The notes below the pieces were generated by a model that made no database searches, was not told the origin of the DNA, and saw only the letters and a list, made by a program, of their open reading frames with translations. The translations under genes were made by a program, and so were the position numbers. A DNA stretch of 64,000 nt, taken from Aporrectodea caliginosa. Lineage: Eukaryota > Annelida > Clitellata > Crassiclitellata > Lumbricidae. Every line of letters begins with the position of its first letter. The stretch's first letter is position 1. Below are positions 45,546 through 58,519 of the stretch, piece after piece. The stretch is taken from positions 2,394,498 to 2,458,497 of the forward strand of contig JACEVL010000019.1 in assembly GCA_020284085.1 (NCBI GenBank), read 5' to 3'.

Positions 45546-46239
45546 TCACAGCAGACCCCTTGTTTGATGCAGCAGCAGGTCAAACACCCCGCAGACTATT
45601 ACGTACCTATGATGTCGCAATTGTACATGTGTGGCCTTCACAGAAAGTTTTCTGATTTGGCAATTATGCGCTTGTATGCAAAAGATTAACAATAGCCAAA
45701 TGGCTAGAATGTTGGACTTTGGTCGTAGAAGATGGTTCAAATCTCAAAAGAATAGAAACTCAATTTCAAGATTCTGCTCTATTAGCACCCTCTAGTGAGC
45801 TCAGCTATAAACTGAGTTCATTGTGCATTGGCTAAAGTTGAGGAAATGAAAGTTAAGTAATGATTGCATGTTGGGTTTGGCATTAGCTTTTAACTGATCT
45901 TTTGCTGTTGACAACAAAACTTTGATGCTAGTTTGTGAAGTGTAGATCTGTTCAAATCGTCCATCAATCATAGCATCCATATTGAAATTGCTAACCATTC
46001 TGTTGTGGCCATTGAACCGCTTCCAGCTGTCACTGCATATTATCTAAATCATGTCATTTGATTATGTTCATTCCTAATATTTAATTATTCAGGGAGCCAT
46101 GATTGTTACAGTATTTCTTGTTTCATTAAATAAATTACTGTTTAATTTTTCTACTTATTTATAATAGTTGTATTCATTTGACTTTTTCATTAGATTTTTA
46201 CATTTAATTTAGTTGTTTATTTTAACTTTTGTGATTGTT

Positions 46240-46370
46240 TAAATTAAATTCGACTCCTGTTAAACTTGTTACTACTATATAATGTAATCTTACTGTGTAC
46301 TTGTCAGTTTGAATTAATAAATGAATATTATTATTATTTATTTATTTAATTATTTATTTATTTATTGCCA
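46240..46370 (+). mobile_element. SINE 3' fragment with ATT/ATTT tail
   Basis: AAATTCGACTCCTGTTAAAC through TTGAATTAATAAATGAATATT, matching the 3' body of the SINE at 8775-9032. Confidence 0.65.
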
Positions 46371-46379
46371 TATGCATAC

Positions 46380-49300
46380 ATTTTGTGTTATATATTATAT
46401 ATGTTGTCTCTTGGCAGTGAACTAGGTTGGTTCATATTAATGGCAAAGACAGTGAGTGATTGGTTGGCATGGCTTTGGAATTGGTGATGGGTAGGTTTCT
46501 TTAGTGACAGGGCACTTAAGGTCGTCACGTAATCATGTTACGTCCAAGTGATTGCCAATGCAAGATTAGATCAGCTGCTGCTGCTGCACACAGCCCCCCC
46601 CCCATCTCCTGTTTCATTGTCATAACAGTCTGCACACGGAGAATTTTTATATGCTGGATATAATCGCCACGTCTGCTAACACTCCACACAGATCGACTAG
46701 AGGCCCATAGGTCACATAACTTCTAATAGTGGAATACAGTAACTTTGGCTTACAGCCAGACAACTAGTGTTGCTTTTATTGCTAATAAACTGTGTTACCA
46801 GTCAGTGGCTATCGTGCTGACAACTCGGTTGTCTGTAGTAACTATATAGAATTACTTTTAACGGTATATTTGCAGAGTTTTATCTGGAAACTGTATTTCT
46901 TGTTGAATTGAATGACCATGATGTAATAGAGATGATTATGAACTGAGGAGAGCTACATCATTCCATTGAGTTCTGTAGGACTGGCTGAAGAATCCAGGGC
47001 TCCACTGTCTGAGCTGATATTCCAAGCTGGCATAATTTGTGATGCTGTTGCTCTGGATAATTTCTATGCTGAAACTAATGAAGAAAGGACTCTTGAGTAT
47101 GAAATATTCATGTTTAGATCTTTTGAGTTTCTCTGCCAGTTGTGTTGACGACGAAAGTGTTCGGACTGCAGTCATTCATCTGTGCATCTGGGAATGAAAT
47201 CCTGACTGCTTCAAATGAAATTAGCAATTCATTGTGGACGTTTTATGGATGAAAGGCACTGCAGACATTATATTCTCGCATCTGGGCTTCTATTGATACT
47301 TTCATAGATGTCAGAAGCTCACTTTCGAGGACTGATAAAGTCAGTAAGGTGTTTTTTAAGCATGTTTGCTGACATCTGAGTTTTAAAATAAAGCCAGTTC
47401 CACCATTGGGTGCTTTTCGCTCGTCCATTCACAGATTCTACAATTCTGAAACTCAGAGGTGAAAGACTATACAGTGTAACTACTTGCTCAGCTGTTAAGT
47501 TTTTGTAGACTATGAGGAAACATCTGCTTTGCTGCCTGTATTCATCTTCTGTCTCGCTGACCCCTCCCACCATGCCTGGTATCCTAGGATATCCCCACTC
47601 CTCCAACTGGTTGCTGCTGTGGGTACTGGGATGTTTCTCTGATCAACAATCAAGATAGTTGAGACGTCTTCTGTCAGTGGTCCTTATTGTCTGTGCTCCA
47701 CGGTTTATTCCTAGTGACAGCCTGTCATTGAATAGCAGCTCGTTGGAAGGCAATGTTGTAAGTCTAGCAGTTAACAACTGAATCAGTCAACAAATTCAGG
47801 TTGTAGTGAGTGTTTGAGTGGATGAATTCATGAAGATTAGTTGTTCATGGTTGTATGAGCATTTATACAAGTTTTTTATGTTAGTTTCACTTCTCTAATG
47901 GAGTGTACTCTGTGGAATATTGTCAACTTGATTGGCGCCTGGAAGGTGTCTAATTAATTATTTGCTTAAACACACATGCAATTATGTATGCAAACAGTTC
48001 TCTTCAGTTTATATGAATGAGCTTATGAAGAACAGCGTTCTGTGTTGATTGCGTATGAGTACTACTTATTTGCAGTTGGAGCTGCCTTATTGACTGCTTA
48101 AGGTGATTGATATAATATTGCCTTCCTGCAGCAAAGAGGATTATGATCCATGGCTATTATGCAAAGCGATGGCTTCTATCTTCTTTCCATAGTTTTTCTG
48201 ACATTAGATGAGTCACAAGTCTGCATAGCTCCTTTGGTTTGCTGCATTCTCTGAGTACTTTTGTGTCAGTGTTTGGCGTGAATGATCTTCTGCTTCCAAT
48301 TTTCATTTGCTTTTATTCTCTCTCCCTTGAGACAGGAAAAGTGTGGGGAATGCAGTGCTTCGACCAAATTACAGCCAGGAATGAGATGTTTAACGGTCTC
48401 TGTCACGAATCTGCATTTGTGTAGACTCTGCTGGAGATGGGAGGACATATTTCTTGGAAAGTGTGGAACTGTTCACAGAAATTTTGCTGTGCCATTATGT
48501 AGCTGTGTTTGATACCACAATAGCTCCAGTATGAGAAAGCTTTAAGCAATAATTTTCATCTTTCTCAGTCAGGCCTATTTTTCTCTTTCCTTACTTTTGC
48601 ACAAATGCTAGATGCAGGTTAGCATTGGAACTACAGTCCTAATTATCTGAAGTAATAAATTAAAAATTGACAGAAAACTTCTGTTCCCCTGTACCCAACT
48701 GCCCATGCTTTGATAAATTTGATTTCTTTGGTTTGCTGCATTCTCTGGGTACTTTTGCACGCTGGTCAACTGTCCACTGGTTGTGGCAATGATTATTACT
48801 TGTTTGTTATCACTACTGCTAGTGCCTTGTAAAGAACTTTACTATAAAATGAGTACTTCAACTGTACACTCTCGATGCAATGAGGTGAGGACTGAACGAG
48901 CACCCTTATATTCTGAGGCCACTCTTCCCTCTAAACTATGCACATGTATGCATGTGCAGTTGTGCACCAGTCATTAACCAGTGCATGTAGTAAAATGTAG
49001 CACACGTGATAAGCGGAATACTGGAAAATACATTTCTGTCTGTGATTTCAGTTTAATTCTAAACTTTTTTGTTCCAGAATTATACAGGTTGCATGTGGAA
49101 ACTTGTCGGTGATGCTAGAATTTTTAAACGAGGAATTTGTAAAAATTATTTATACTACTACTTCATTTTTGCATTTGGTGGGCATATACATTGCCTTCTA
49201 TCAATGTATAGAAGGCAATGGCCTATGGCAAGTTATGTCACTTTTCATCTGATTTTTAAAACATTGACATGGTTTAAAAATATGTTGCATATTACAGTGC

Positions 49301-49380
49301 AGACTGCTATAGATTTTCTTATCTTACTGATTATTCAGAACAAGTTGTAATAAATTCATCTTGTGCTGATTTTGTCACCT
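46380..49380. other. About 3 kb with no recognised gene
   Basis: Only short frames without family resemblance. A 12-bp-armed hairpin (CATTGCCTTCTA...TAGAAGGCAATG) lies at about 49191-49222. A short poly-C run is near 46599. Confidence 0.4.
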
Positions 49381-49384
49381 GTCA

Positions 49385-49450
49385 TTCAAATGTGACTTAG
49401 GGTTCAGTCCTTGGGCCTCTCCTTTTCCTTTCTCAGTCTTTTTCCTTTCA
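49385..49450 (+). mobile_element. Small LINE fragment
   Basis: GGGTTCAGTCCTTGGGCCTC encodes a decayed G-V-x-x-L-G-L version of the LINE GVPQGSVLGP block, just before the SINE. Confidence 0.35.
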
Positions 49451-49526
49451 TTTCAATCTTTATTCTGCCTATTGTCAATACATGATACAATAGTCCAGCC
49501 CTTTCCTTTGAACAATCTTTATCAGA

Positions 49527-49832
49527 GTTTCACGCCCGAAGCGCAATTGCGAGTGAAGGACTTGCCCAGGGTCCCTACGCGGCGATTGAGGTGGATCCGA
49601 ACCCGCAACCCTCCGGCTAGGCACGAACATACCCCTAAACCACCGCGCCCCAGTTGTATTGTGATGTGTTGTATTGTGTGTTGTATTGTACTCCACGTTT
49701 ATAATGCGACCGAGCCACCCGCAGTAAAGATCCGAGAAATTAATCTCTGATAATCCGACCCGACCGGGAAGCGAACCCGGGGCGCCGGCGCGGAGAGCGG
49801 GCACCAACCCACTCGGCCACTCAGGATCCTTG
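49527..49832 (-). mobile_element. Dimeric tRNA-derived SINE, minus strand
   Basis: Read on the minus strand, a first tRNA-like unit (TGAGTGGCCGAGTGGGTTGG, GGGTTCGCTTCCC) is followed by a linker with TGCGGGTGGCTCGGTCGCAT and CAATACAACACA repeats. A second tRNA-like unit follows (GCGGTGGTTTAGGGGTATG, GCGGGTTCGGATCC). The same linker plus second unit occurs on the plus strand at 63753-64000. Confidence 0.8.
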
Positions 49833-50469
49833 ATGAGTCTCAACTGTGTGTTGCTCTTTCTGAACAGATCCCTCAACTGAAAGTGAACCCACTCTGTGCT
49901 TGTCCTGTCTTCACATTTGGTTCCACTTAATGACCTAGATAATTCAGAGGCAGTTCTTTCTACAACCCACCAGAATATGTTCTCTTCACATTCATCTGTT
50001 GACCTTGCAGGACCCAAAGTTCAGTTATCATCAACAAAATTAAAACTCTGGTATAACAATTGATAGCTTGCTAGCTATGACTTCATTCATGTCTTTTATT
50101 TACATTCTTATTCAACCACATAAAGGCATTTCGTATCATCAGGCATTCTCTGAATCCCTGATGAGATGGTGAAAATAGTTGCTTTTGGTTCTTGATTAAA
50201 CTATGTGAGCGTGGCATCCGGTATTGCAATCTATGAAAGCCCCAGGTGGTTCAGACTCTTTCTATGGTTGTTACATGTTGCTTTTATTAATCAACTGTTG
50301 CTGTGAACCTACTTCCTGTTGAAGAGCATATTAAGTTTAGCTTGCATGACCTTTAGGACTCAGAATACATCATACCTTAAATGTCCTTAATACATTGCTA
50401 ATTTAATATTGCCCTCCTAAACGGTTGCATTCTTTTGATGCTGACTTGTTGCTAAAACCTAGGTTCAAG

Positions 50470-50690
50470 AAACTTGTAGGATGACCTGCTTTCAGCTACT
50501 GTGCTTCTTCTATTTGGAATCATCTTCCATAAAAGGTTCGCTTTGCAAGCGTCGTTTAAATCGCCTGTCAAGACTCACTATTTTACTCTGGCCTTGGGCC
50601 CTAAGCGAAAATACATTATGTATCAGATTTAGATTTATCGACTCTGCCCCTAGTAAGTGCTTTAAATAAATAGCTTTTAATAAATAATAA
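50470..50690 (+). mobile_element. LINE 3' fragment
   Basis: A LFGIIFH-like block (from LWNxLP), FKSPVKTHYFTLA and a terminal AAGTGCTTTAAATAAATAG are consistent with the end of an L2-like LINE. Confidence 0.45.
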
Positions 50691-50929
50691 ACAGAGAGTT
50701 CTTGGAGAATAGCCTACCCACTGAGGTGCATTTTTCACAGGCACGAACCGTTTGTTTGTACAGCAATTAAAGGGCACAATCTGAGGCTTAGGAAAAGTAA
50801 GTCACTAGCACTTCATAGCCATGGTTGATTCTGTGGGTTAGCTTAACAAGACCGATGTTCTGTTTTTAATATGTATTGATAATGAGAATTGCAAGTGTGT
50901 ATAGGACCATTTCAAGAGAAACTCCCAGC

Positions 50930-51530
50930 CTAACAATGCAAAATCACCAATCTGCTCATGCGTTGATTACTGCAACTCACTACTTGTTGGTCTTCCTAAA
51001 TCTTGTTTGTCTCCACTTCAATCGGTACTGTCTGATCACCCGCTTTCCTCGTTTTTCACTTGATCTCGACTTTCATGACTGCCCACTTACACTGGCTTCC
51101 GCTCATTGCCTGCCTATAATCACTGTAAAGTTCTATTCCTAACTTCTAGAGCCTTTTTGGGTGTTATTTCAGTTACAGTTTCAGTTAATAGAAATAACAC
51201 TGGGCTCCACGCTATCTTTGTCATCTTACTCGTCGACCTCCTTCAGTCGCTTCTGGTCGTCTGCTCCGTTCTTTAGACTGAAATGACCTCTTATTGGTAC
51301 CTCTGACTCAGACTGCTACTGCCCAGCACAGTGCATATTCATCGGCTGGCCCTTTGCTCTGGAATGATGTTCCCTCTATGACTCGTTCCATGATTTTAAC
51401 TGTGGGCATTGCTGACTCTGCCCGTAGTCTTAAGACTTGTCTTTTCGGCGCGCAGGGCTTTTTGCACTGGGAGCGCCCTTTATTAGGTTGTACTGGGAGA
51501 GGCACTTTATAAATTCATAAATACCCCAGC
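50930..51530 (+). mobile_element. L2-like LINE 3' end
   Basis: DYCNSLLVGLPKSC and LSPLQS near 50965-51020, then a degraded C-terminus with a WNDVPSMTRS block near 51360, ending GGCACTTTATAAATTC. About 200 bases of the middle are scrambled. Confidence 0.7.
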
Positions 51531-51902
51531 CATGTTCTAAATTGTCTACTGCCTCCTATAAAGAATGTTACCTATTCCCGAACAACTCCGTCCTCGTTCA
51601 CATAACCGTGAGATCCCACATGCTGACGCATTAACCCGATGTGGCTTTATTACGTGTATGTTATTCAATTGATTTTATTGCTGATCTTTCTTCTTACTTT
51701 AACCTTACTCTCACAGATCCATAGATGTCTGTTTTATTGTATATTTTCATTTTTTTATGATTTTTGTGATTTCTGTGATTTTGTGATTTAATACTCTTAG
51801 ATTGCTCTTCTCCGATGTTCCCGCAGTGGGTTTGCAGGCGGTTCAATAAAGCACATACTTACTTACTTTCTTACTTACTTAAATACAATGCAATACAATA
51901 CA

Positions 51903-52015
51903 AATGGTCTTCAAGGGCATGCAGAAACCATGCAAAGAAGCCAAGCAGTTCGTGTCGCAGATTAAGAAACTTATTTTAGCAGTTAATATACTGATGACAG
52001 CAACACTTCTATGAT
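51903..52015 (+). repeat. Dispersed repeat fragment, related to 18075-18200
   Basis: Directly follows a CAATA-type tail. It shares several ordered blocks with the copy in CASK intron 6. Confidence 0.4.
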
Positions 52016-52462
52016 GGACCGTGGAAGTTCAGGATGGTGGAACAGCCAAGTCATCTTGCACAGTGGAGTGTGAAAGAGCCTGTGACCAAGGATGGAAGAG
52101 ACTGAGGTTTTGAGTCGCCATAAGTCAGAGATAATCTGCCTAATTGGCTGAAGCTAATTTTCAGCTCAATTTCACAGACAGGATATTCATAAATCAGACT
52201 CAATTTGCCTCATACTGTCTTAATCCCATTAGCTATGCATTCGTTTCCAGCAGACTTGTTTACTGTATAACTCTCTTCTCATTAGCATCACTAATGGAGA
52301 TCTGCATAACTACAAATGGTTCAAAAATCTTGTGCCAGAGCCAGAACATGGACCCCTAAATGTCAGCATATTATACCCATATTGCATTCATTCCAATGAC
52401 TGCCCAATAGGCAAAATCCATTTAAAATGTGCCTCAAAGTTAACAAAGTATTACATTTTAAC

Positions 52463-52838
52463 TAGGGCTGGGCATTTAACGCATTATTAACGCGATTAAT
52501 GCGTTAATTAATTATCGCGATTAAATTTTTTAACGCAGTTAATGCGATTGTCACTGCGCTCAATAATTTCTAGTAATGCACTAAAACAATTCTTGATAAA
52601 ACCGGTCAGTTTAAACTTTAAAGTAAAAAGTAAACACAAGTAGTAAAAGCATGCTTGCTATTTGTTGCTGCAGCCATTTATATAAGCGCATATTCAACAT
52701 AACTACTCAGAGTCGGTGGAGTAGTTGTACTTGTGATCTATTGTGACATGCCGCATGCGTTAAAAATGAATCGTGTTATTAAAAATTGTAATCGTGCGAT
52801 TAATTTTGATTAAAAATTTCAATCGTTGCCCATCCCTA
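52463..52838. mobile_element. 376-bp hAT-type MITE
   Basis: Ends TAGGGCTGGGC and GCCCATCCCTA, flanked by ATTTTAAC and ATTTTAAT (7 of 8 match). The interior has repeated GCGATTAATGCGTTAA motifs. There is no coding capacity. Confidence 0.8.
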
Positions 52839-53283
52839 ATTTTAATCAATGGGTTTGGCCAGTAGACCTAATCTATAGTCACTCCTTATACCAATAGATC
52901 AATGAACACTGGCTCTTGCTATGACCTGCATCTAAATGCCGTCGGTATCTTGAACTTTCTTGGTGGCTTGTCCAGAGCTTTGTAACTAAGTGATGACCAA
53001 TTCAGTTTGTTCTGTCAATTCTTTTATGTTGTTTAGGTCACAGCTTTTAACTCATCTCTTTCCCGTTGCATACTCTTCGTAGCCTGCTTCTTCTAGTTTC
53101 TCTGATTTATCCAAGTTTTGACTGCAATTTCACTTCAAGTGACCATTTGTTGATGCCTTGGACTTTATGACAATAATGGCGTTACAGAAATCACTGGATT
53201 AGATTAGTTACAAAAGTGGGAAATCAAAGGCATGTATAACTATAAGTACATTTGTGCTTGGTTATACCAGTACATGTTAGCAA

Positions 53284-53442
<159 letters not shown>

Positions 53443-54847
53443 GCATGTATGTGTGCATGGCTGTCTTTCTTTATCCAGCCCTTCTTATTTTGCCAGCATT
53501 GGCTGGGCTTGCTGGCACGGTTGCTGATGGCAACCAACCACTGTCATAAAGATTCCATCTGGTGATGCTGAGCTGTTCCATTATTGATCAGATCGCTGTC
53601 TGGCATTTGAATTTATGTTTTAACAATAAACTCGATAATTCAATTCATCTGTTGATGGATTGGTCATTTTCACAGTGTGACATTTATGATGAATCTTCTG
53701 GTGGACTGTGTGTCAAGAGGAGTTGGCCTCACTTTGAGCATTGTAATGCTTCCTAACCTTTTCTCCTGGAGTTCTCGGTTCAAGTCTGGATGAATTGTGA
53801 AGCTAGCTAAGCACTGCTAATAGCTATTCGTCTTTCACTAATTACTAATCATCTTTCACTAGTATTTAACTTTTTACACATTATTATTAATATTATTACT
53901 TTGAATGTTTTATCATTATCATTACTTGTATATAACTGTTGTCCCATTGTGCGTTTGCAAATGGCGTATTAAAGACCATACTTACTTACTTACTTACTTA
54001 CTTACTTGCTATTCAACTCACAAAACTAGTTTTGTTGTAACTGAATTGCTGTTACCCGGTATCTTTTTCTTCAGTCCTTTTTACAAAAACTAGACTTTTG
54101 AATGTTGACTAGACCTTAGCCATGATAATAAGGGTAACGTAACTCACTTGATTACTTGCCTCTATAAACTTCTCACACTCATAATACTGGATACAGAGGA
54201 TATTTGTGAGTGCTACAACTGCATTGCAGCAACTTGACATCTGGGGCTCTCAGTAGCGTTGTAAAATACGGCTTGGATACCAAATTCATTTTGAGTGTAT
54301 GCCCTATTTCCGATCACTTCATCATTGGATAATATGACGGTGGTCCAATAGACCGGTGTGAGTCATACCTCCGCTTAGACCTAATTCAGCATTAGCTGAA
54401 TGACTGTTCAGCTGCTCATGAGGCCACCATGTCTTTCAGCCCATCACTTCGACAGTGCACTACTTTCTAGTGACTCCTGGAGACTAAAGAAATTGTTTAT
54501 TGTATATGCTTAAGTGATTGAAAACTGTCCACTGCAGGCCAATACCTCCCAGCCCACGGCTCCACAGGCCACAGACAACTGCGGTGACTAAGACTTCAGT
54601 CTGCCTTAAATAATTAATTATTATACGTCTTCACTCTTCAGTCCGTTTTCAAGTGTATGCTGCAATGCCTGGGTGCTACCTTCTGGCAGGTAGGTACCTG
54701 GGCCTCTGGGTGCCTGCTGACATTCCTATTGACACCGCATTTAACCTTGCCTTGTATTGGTACTACTGAACACAAAATGTTGGGACAGATAGCCTGGGAG
54801 TCCATTGATGGTCGTCACCCATCGAAAACTGGGCTTGATCACACTTA

Positions 54848-56088
54848 GGCCAAAAAAAAAATAATGGTGTGTTTCCGGTAACAGAGTTAAAAAAAACTGG
54901 GTAGGTAGGTAGGAAAATAATTTTATTTTGGTAAAATAATTTTATGCAGTGATTTCCCAAAATTATGCCACTGCCCATTTATGCACAGCGGAACATGCTG
55001 TACCAAAGTATGTATTTTCTATGCGAGTATTAAAAATGCCTATTTGCAGAATGTACCTACAAACTGCTGTAGAAAACAATCTTATTTATTTCATTTTTGC
55101 TGACATTGATTTTCTTGCAAGGTGAAATGGAAGGGGCAGGGGTGGGGAAGGAATTATGGATTATGTACATTAAACAATAAACGTGTAGCAGACAACGGCT
55201 GTTTAGGAAATATGCATGGGTGGTAACGTGAGAAAATCGCTGACTTTTCGGTGTCTGTTATCTCCTCAACATCATACATGTGTGTAAATTGTCCATGGGA
55301 AACATTGAGCCCATTTATTGTTATAATATTATTAATGCTGCATAGAAAGAAATATGGTTCCTAACGTCGTCTGCTAAGGAGACTGCTTGCTACGAAGATT
55401 GGATGCTATGAAGACTGGTTGTTAAGGAGACTAGTTGCTAATGAAGGCAGTTGCTAAGCAGGACAGTTTCTAAGGATAACTGTTGCTAAGGAAGGCGGTT
55501 GCTAAAGGGGCCAAGTCTGACTTTGAAACTGGTTGCTAATGAGGCTGACATAGAGGCTGCTTGCTACAAAGCTTGGTTGCTGAGAAGGCTGTTTGCTACG
55601 AAAGTAGAATGCTACAGAGGTTGTTAAGTAGGCTGATTGCTATTAGGAGGCTTTACTTTTATAATGGCACGTACGATAGTATTTCTGATACAATGAATAT
55701 GGGGTTCAGATTTGTGAAATAACCCTGTCAAATTACCCTGAGAAAATCCACCACTTTCGAGTCTATTACCTCCCTCTCCCAAACTCCACACTTTAGCCCT
55801 TTTATTGCTATAATTTACGGCACCATTATTTCCATTGAAAGACCGCTAGTTTCCGAACGTCTCTGCTTCAGTGAATGCACCTATAATGTCGCGATTCTGC
55901 ATCACCGGCATGCAAAGGCTTAATGTATGTGAAGTAGGAAAAAAAATTTTTTTTAAATTTTCCGGAAAAAAATTTTTTTTTACAAAATTTTCCGGGAAAA
56001 AAAAAATTTTTTTTACAAAATTTTCCGAGTCGCGGCAAAAAGTGAGTCGGTCGGGTTACCGGAAACACACCATTATTTTGTTTTGGCC
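54848..56088. mobile_element. Harbinger-like MITE, 1241 bp
   Basis: The termini GGCCAAAA...AATAATGGTGTGTTTCCGG match as inverted repeats over about 34 bp. Flanks are TTA at 54845-54847 and 56089-56091, a 3-bp TWA target as in PIF/Harbinger. Inside are a GTTGCTAAGGAG minisatellite (about 55375-55640), a unique module, and A/T-run tandem repeats with TTTTCCGG near 55940-56030. There is no transposase. Confidence 0.75.
55370..55640. repeat. GTTGCTAAGGA minisatellite, copy inside the Harbinger-like element
   Basis: Degenerate 16-18 bp units with the core GTTGCTAAGGAG. The same array, longer and better conserved, occurs at 56620-57165 with the same downstream module. Confidence 0.85.
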
Positions 56089-56142
56089 TTACCTTTATTG
56101 CATCTGCCTGTGTAATTGAACCAAGACTAAACAAAGAGAACA

Positions 56143-56340
56143 TTGAATTTTACAGACAACTGGAACAAGTGGAAATGCACCCGTTACCACCAAAAGGCTG
56201 GATACTTGCACTGATGATGATGATAACTGGCAGCTTGAGACGATAGATAAAAATCCATATTCTGAGGCCACAGGCCCAGAGAAAGCAGTGAATTTTACAG
56301 ATGACTGGAACAAATGAAAATGCACCCATCACCACCGCCA
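56143..56340. repeat. Direct repeat of about 50 bp, two copies
   Basis: GTGAATTTTACAGA(C/T) followed by ACTGGAACAA and AAATGCACCC occurs near 56143 and 56288. Function unknown. Confidence 0.6.
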
Positions 56341-56379
56341 TGTCTTCTGAACCTAATACACTCTTGCTACTACCATTTG

Positions 56380-56620
56380 AGGTGTCTGCATGCTATCAGA
56401 AGATCCGTCTCCTCCTCTGTTTTCACAGCCATAGTCCAAGGCTTTCATTTGCTGTCGCATTGATTGCTGTAATTTGTTACTAGCTGGTCTTCACAAATTA
56501 TGACTATCCTCTCTTCTGTCAGTCCCGAACTCAACAGCTAGGCTCAGTGCCCGCCTTCCTCACTTCTCTAACATTTCAGCTTATATGACTGATGAACTGC
56601 ATTGTTTTCCAATTGCTAAT
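56380..56620 (+). mobile_element. LINE fragment
   Basis: A region with RLSFAVALIAVICY-like decay of the DYCNSLLAGL block, then PELNS-ARLSA-LPHFSNISAYMTDELH. The minisatellite starts directly after. Confidence 0.55.
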
Positions 56621-57165
56621 GGTTGCTAAGGAGAATGGTTGCTAAGGAGGTTGGTTGCTGAGGAGGACGGTTGCTAAGTAGACTACTTGCTAAAGTGCCG
56701 TTGCTAAGGAGAATGGTTGCTAAGGAGAATGGTTCTAAGGAGGGTGGTTGCTAAGGAAGGTGGTTGCTAAGTAGACAACTTGCTTGCCGTTGCTAAGGAG
56801 AATGGCTGCTAAGGAGCATGGTTGCTAAGGAGAATGATTACTAAGGAGGGCGGTTGCTAAGGAGATGGTTGCTAAGGACGGCGGTTTCTGAGGAGGGCGG
56901 TTGCTAAGTATACTACTTGCTAGAGTGCCATTGCTAAGGAGAATGGTTGCTAAGGAGGATGGTTGCGAAGGAGACGGTAGCTAAGGAAGGTGGTTGCTGA
57001 GGATGGTTGCTAAGTAGGCTGGTTATTAACGGGGTAGTCTGACTTTGAAACTGGGTGCTAATGAGACTGAGGCTGTCGTGGAAGTCGCCTCCTACAAAGG
57101 CTGGTTGCTAAGGCTGGTTGCTAAGGAGGATGGTTGCTATGGAGGTTGGTTAAGTAGGCTGGTTG
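56620..57165. repeat. GTTGCTAAGGAG minisatellite, main array
   Basis: About 30 units with consensus GGTTGCTAAGGAGAAT (16 bp) and some variation. It is followed by a module (57200-57480) that matches the one inside the Harbinger-like element. Confidence 0.9.
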
Positions 57166-57559
57166 CTAAGAAGTCTGAGAGTGATCTTGCGGCTGGTTGC
57201 TAAGGAAGCTTTACTTGTAAAATGGTACGTATGATAATCCTACAAGTTGCAGATACAATGAATACGGCGATCGGATTTGTGAAATAACCATGGCGAGTAA
57301 CCATGGTGAGTAACCGTGAGAAAACCCCCCACTTTCCGGTCTATTACTCCCCCATGTTTGTAGAAACTGATCATGGGAAACTTTTAGCCCTTTTATTGCT
57401 CTAATTAACGGTGCCCTTATTTACATCGAAAGACCACTGGTTTCCGAACGTCATCTACTTTAGTGAACGCACTTATAATGTCGCAATTCTGGACCTCTGG
57501 CACGGAGAGCAATGTTATAAATGTCGCAATTCTGCAGCTCTGGCACGCAAAGGGTATAA

Positions 57560-58511
57560 CAGGTCATGCCTTCTTACAGATCATTTTAAAGTGATGTTTA
57601 TTAGACTGGTCCAAAAAATTAAAAGTTGGAAATACATTGCTCCACAAGGCTCCCCTTGTTACATGTGAAAACATGAGTCTATATGCAAAATTCTGGTAAT
57701 GAAATATGAAATTCCTCAGGATTGCCCAATTTTTGGGAGTCCAGACCCAAGAAAGTGTTTGTCAGGCATCCCTAACAGACAACATTGTGAGGAACTCCTT
57801 GTTGATGCCAGTTTCACCATAGCTGCCGTTTTGTAACGCACGAGCTTTTATTGCAGAAAGTGAAAAATCATGTGCTGTAAGCTTATTTCATATTCAAGGC
57901 TGGCTTCACAGACGAAAAAGTACTCGAATCACGCTAAATTAGCAGCATACAGAGCAATATTGAACAATACAATTGTAGGATATGAAACGAATTGTGATGA
58001 AAAGGTGGCATGCAAAATTTAAAATTAGTTATAAGCCAACAACCGTTTATCTATCAGAAAGAACTTGAAATAAGTGTTTTATTTGTAAATAAGCTTATTA
58101 TTCTTATAGTTACTTAAATACAGTTGGCATATTGATCATGATTTAGAAAAAAGATGGTGCTTGGTGTTCATGGGTGCTTATTTTAATTCATAATGAAGCT
58201 ATTAACACGTCAGATGCGCAATTTTTGCAATTTCTACAAAAGTGTCAAAACCTAGCGACCTCTAAACATGCTCAGATCTCTTCAATTTTTTCAACACAGA
58301 GTCTTCTAGTCAAGTGTAACAGGGCCAGCCTTGTGGAGCAGCATATTTTGAAAAAAACATATTTCCCCATGTAAGTTGGACCAGTCTAATGTTTATCTAT
58401 CACAGCACAGTTTCATGCATACAATTATAAGAAATAGAGTGGATGAATTCATCTACCCTTTAATATTAAACTCTTAATGCCAGTTGTGTACATTTTTCTT
58501 TTCATTCATTG
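57560..58511. other. No gene recognised
   Basis: AT-rich DNA between the minisatellite module and a MITE. Short frames show no family resemblance. Confidence 0.4.
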
Positions 58512-58519
58512 CCTACTGT

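Noticed and set aside
49191..49222. A second microRNA candidate (12-bp arms)
   Set aside because: The stem is too short for a pre-miRNA and does not extend beyond the 12 pairs.
49475..50017. A 180-codon minus-strand frame
   Set aside because: It runs across the dimeric SINE and part of its peptide recurs at 63.8 kb for that reason.
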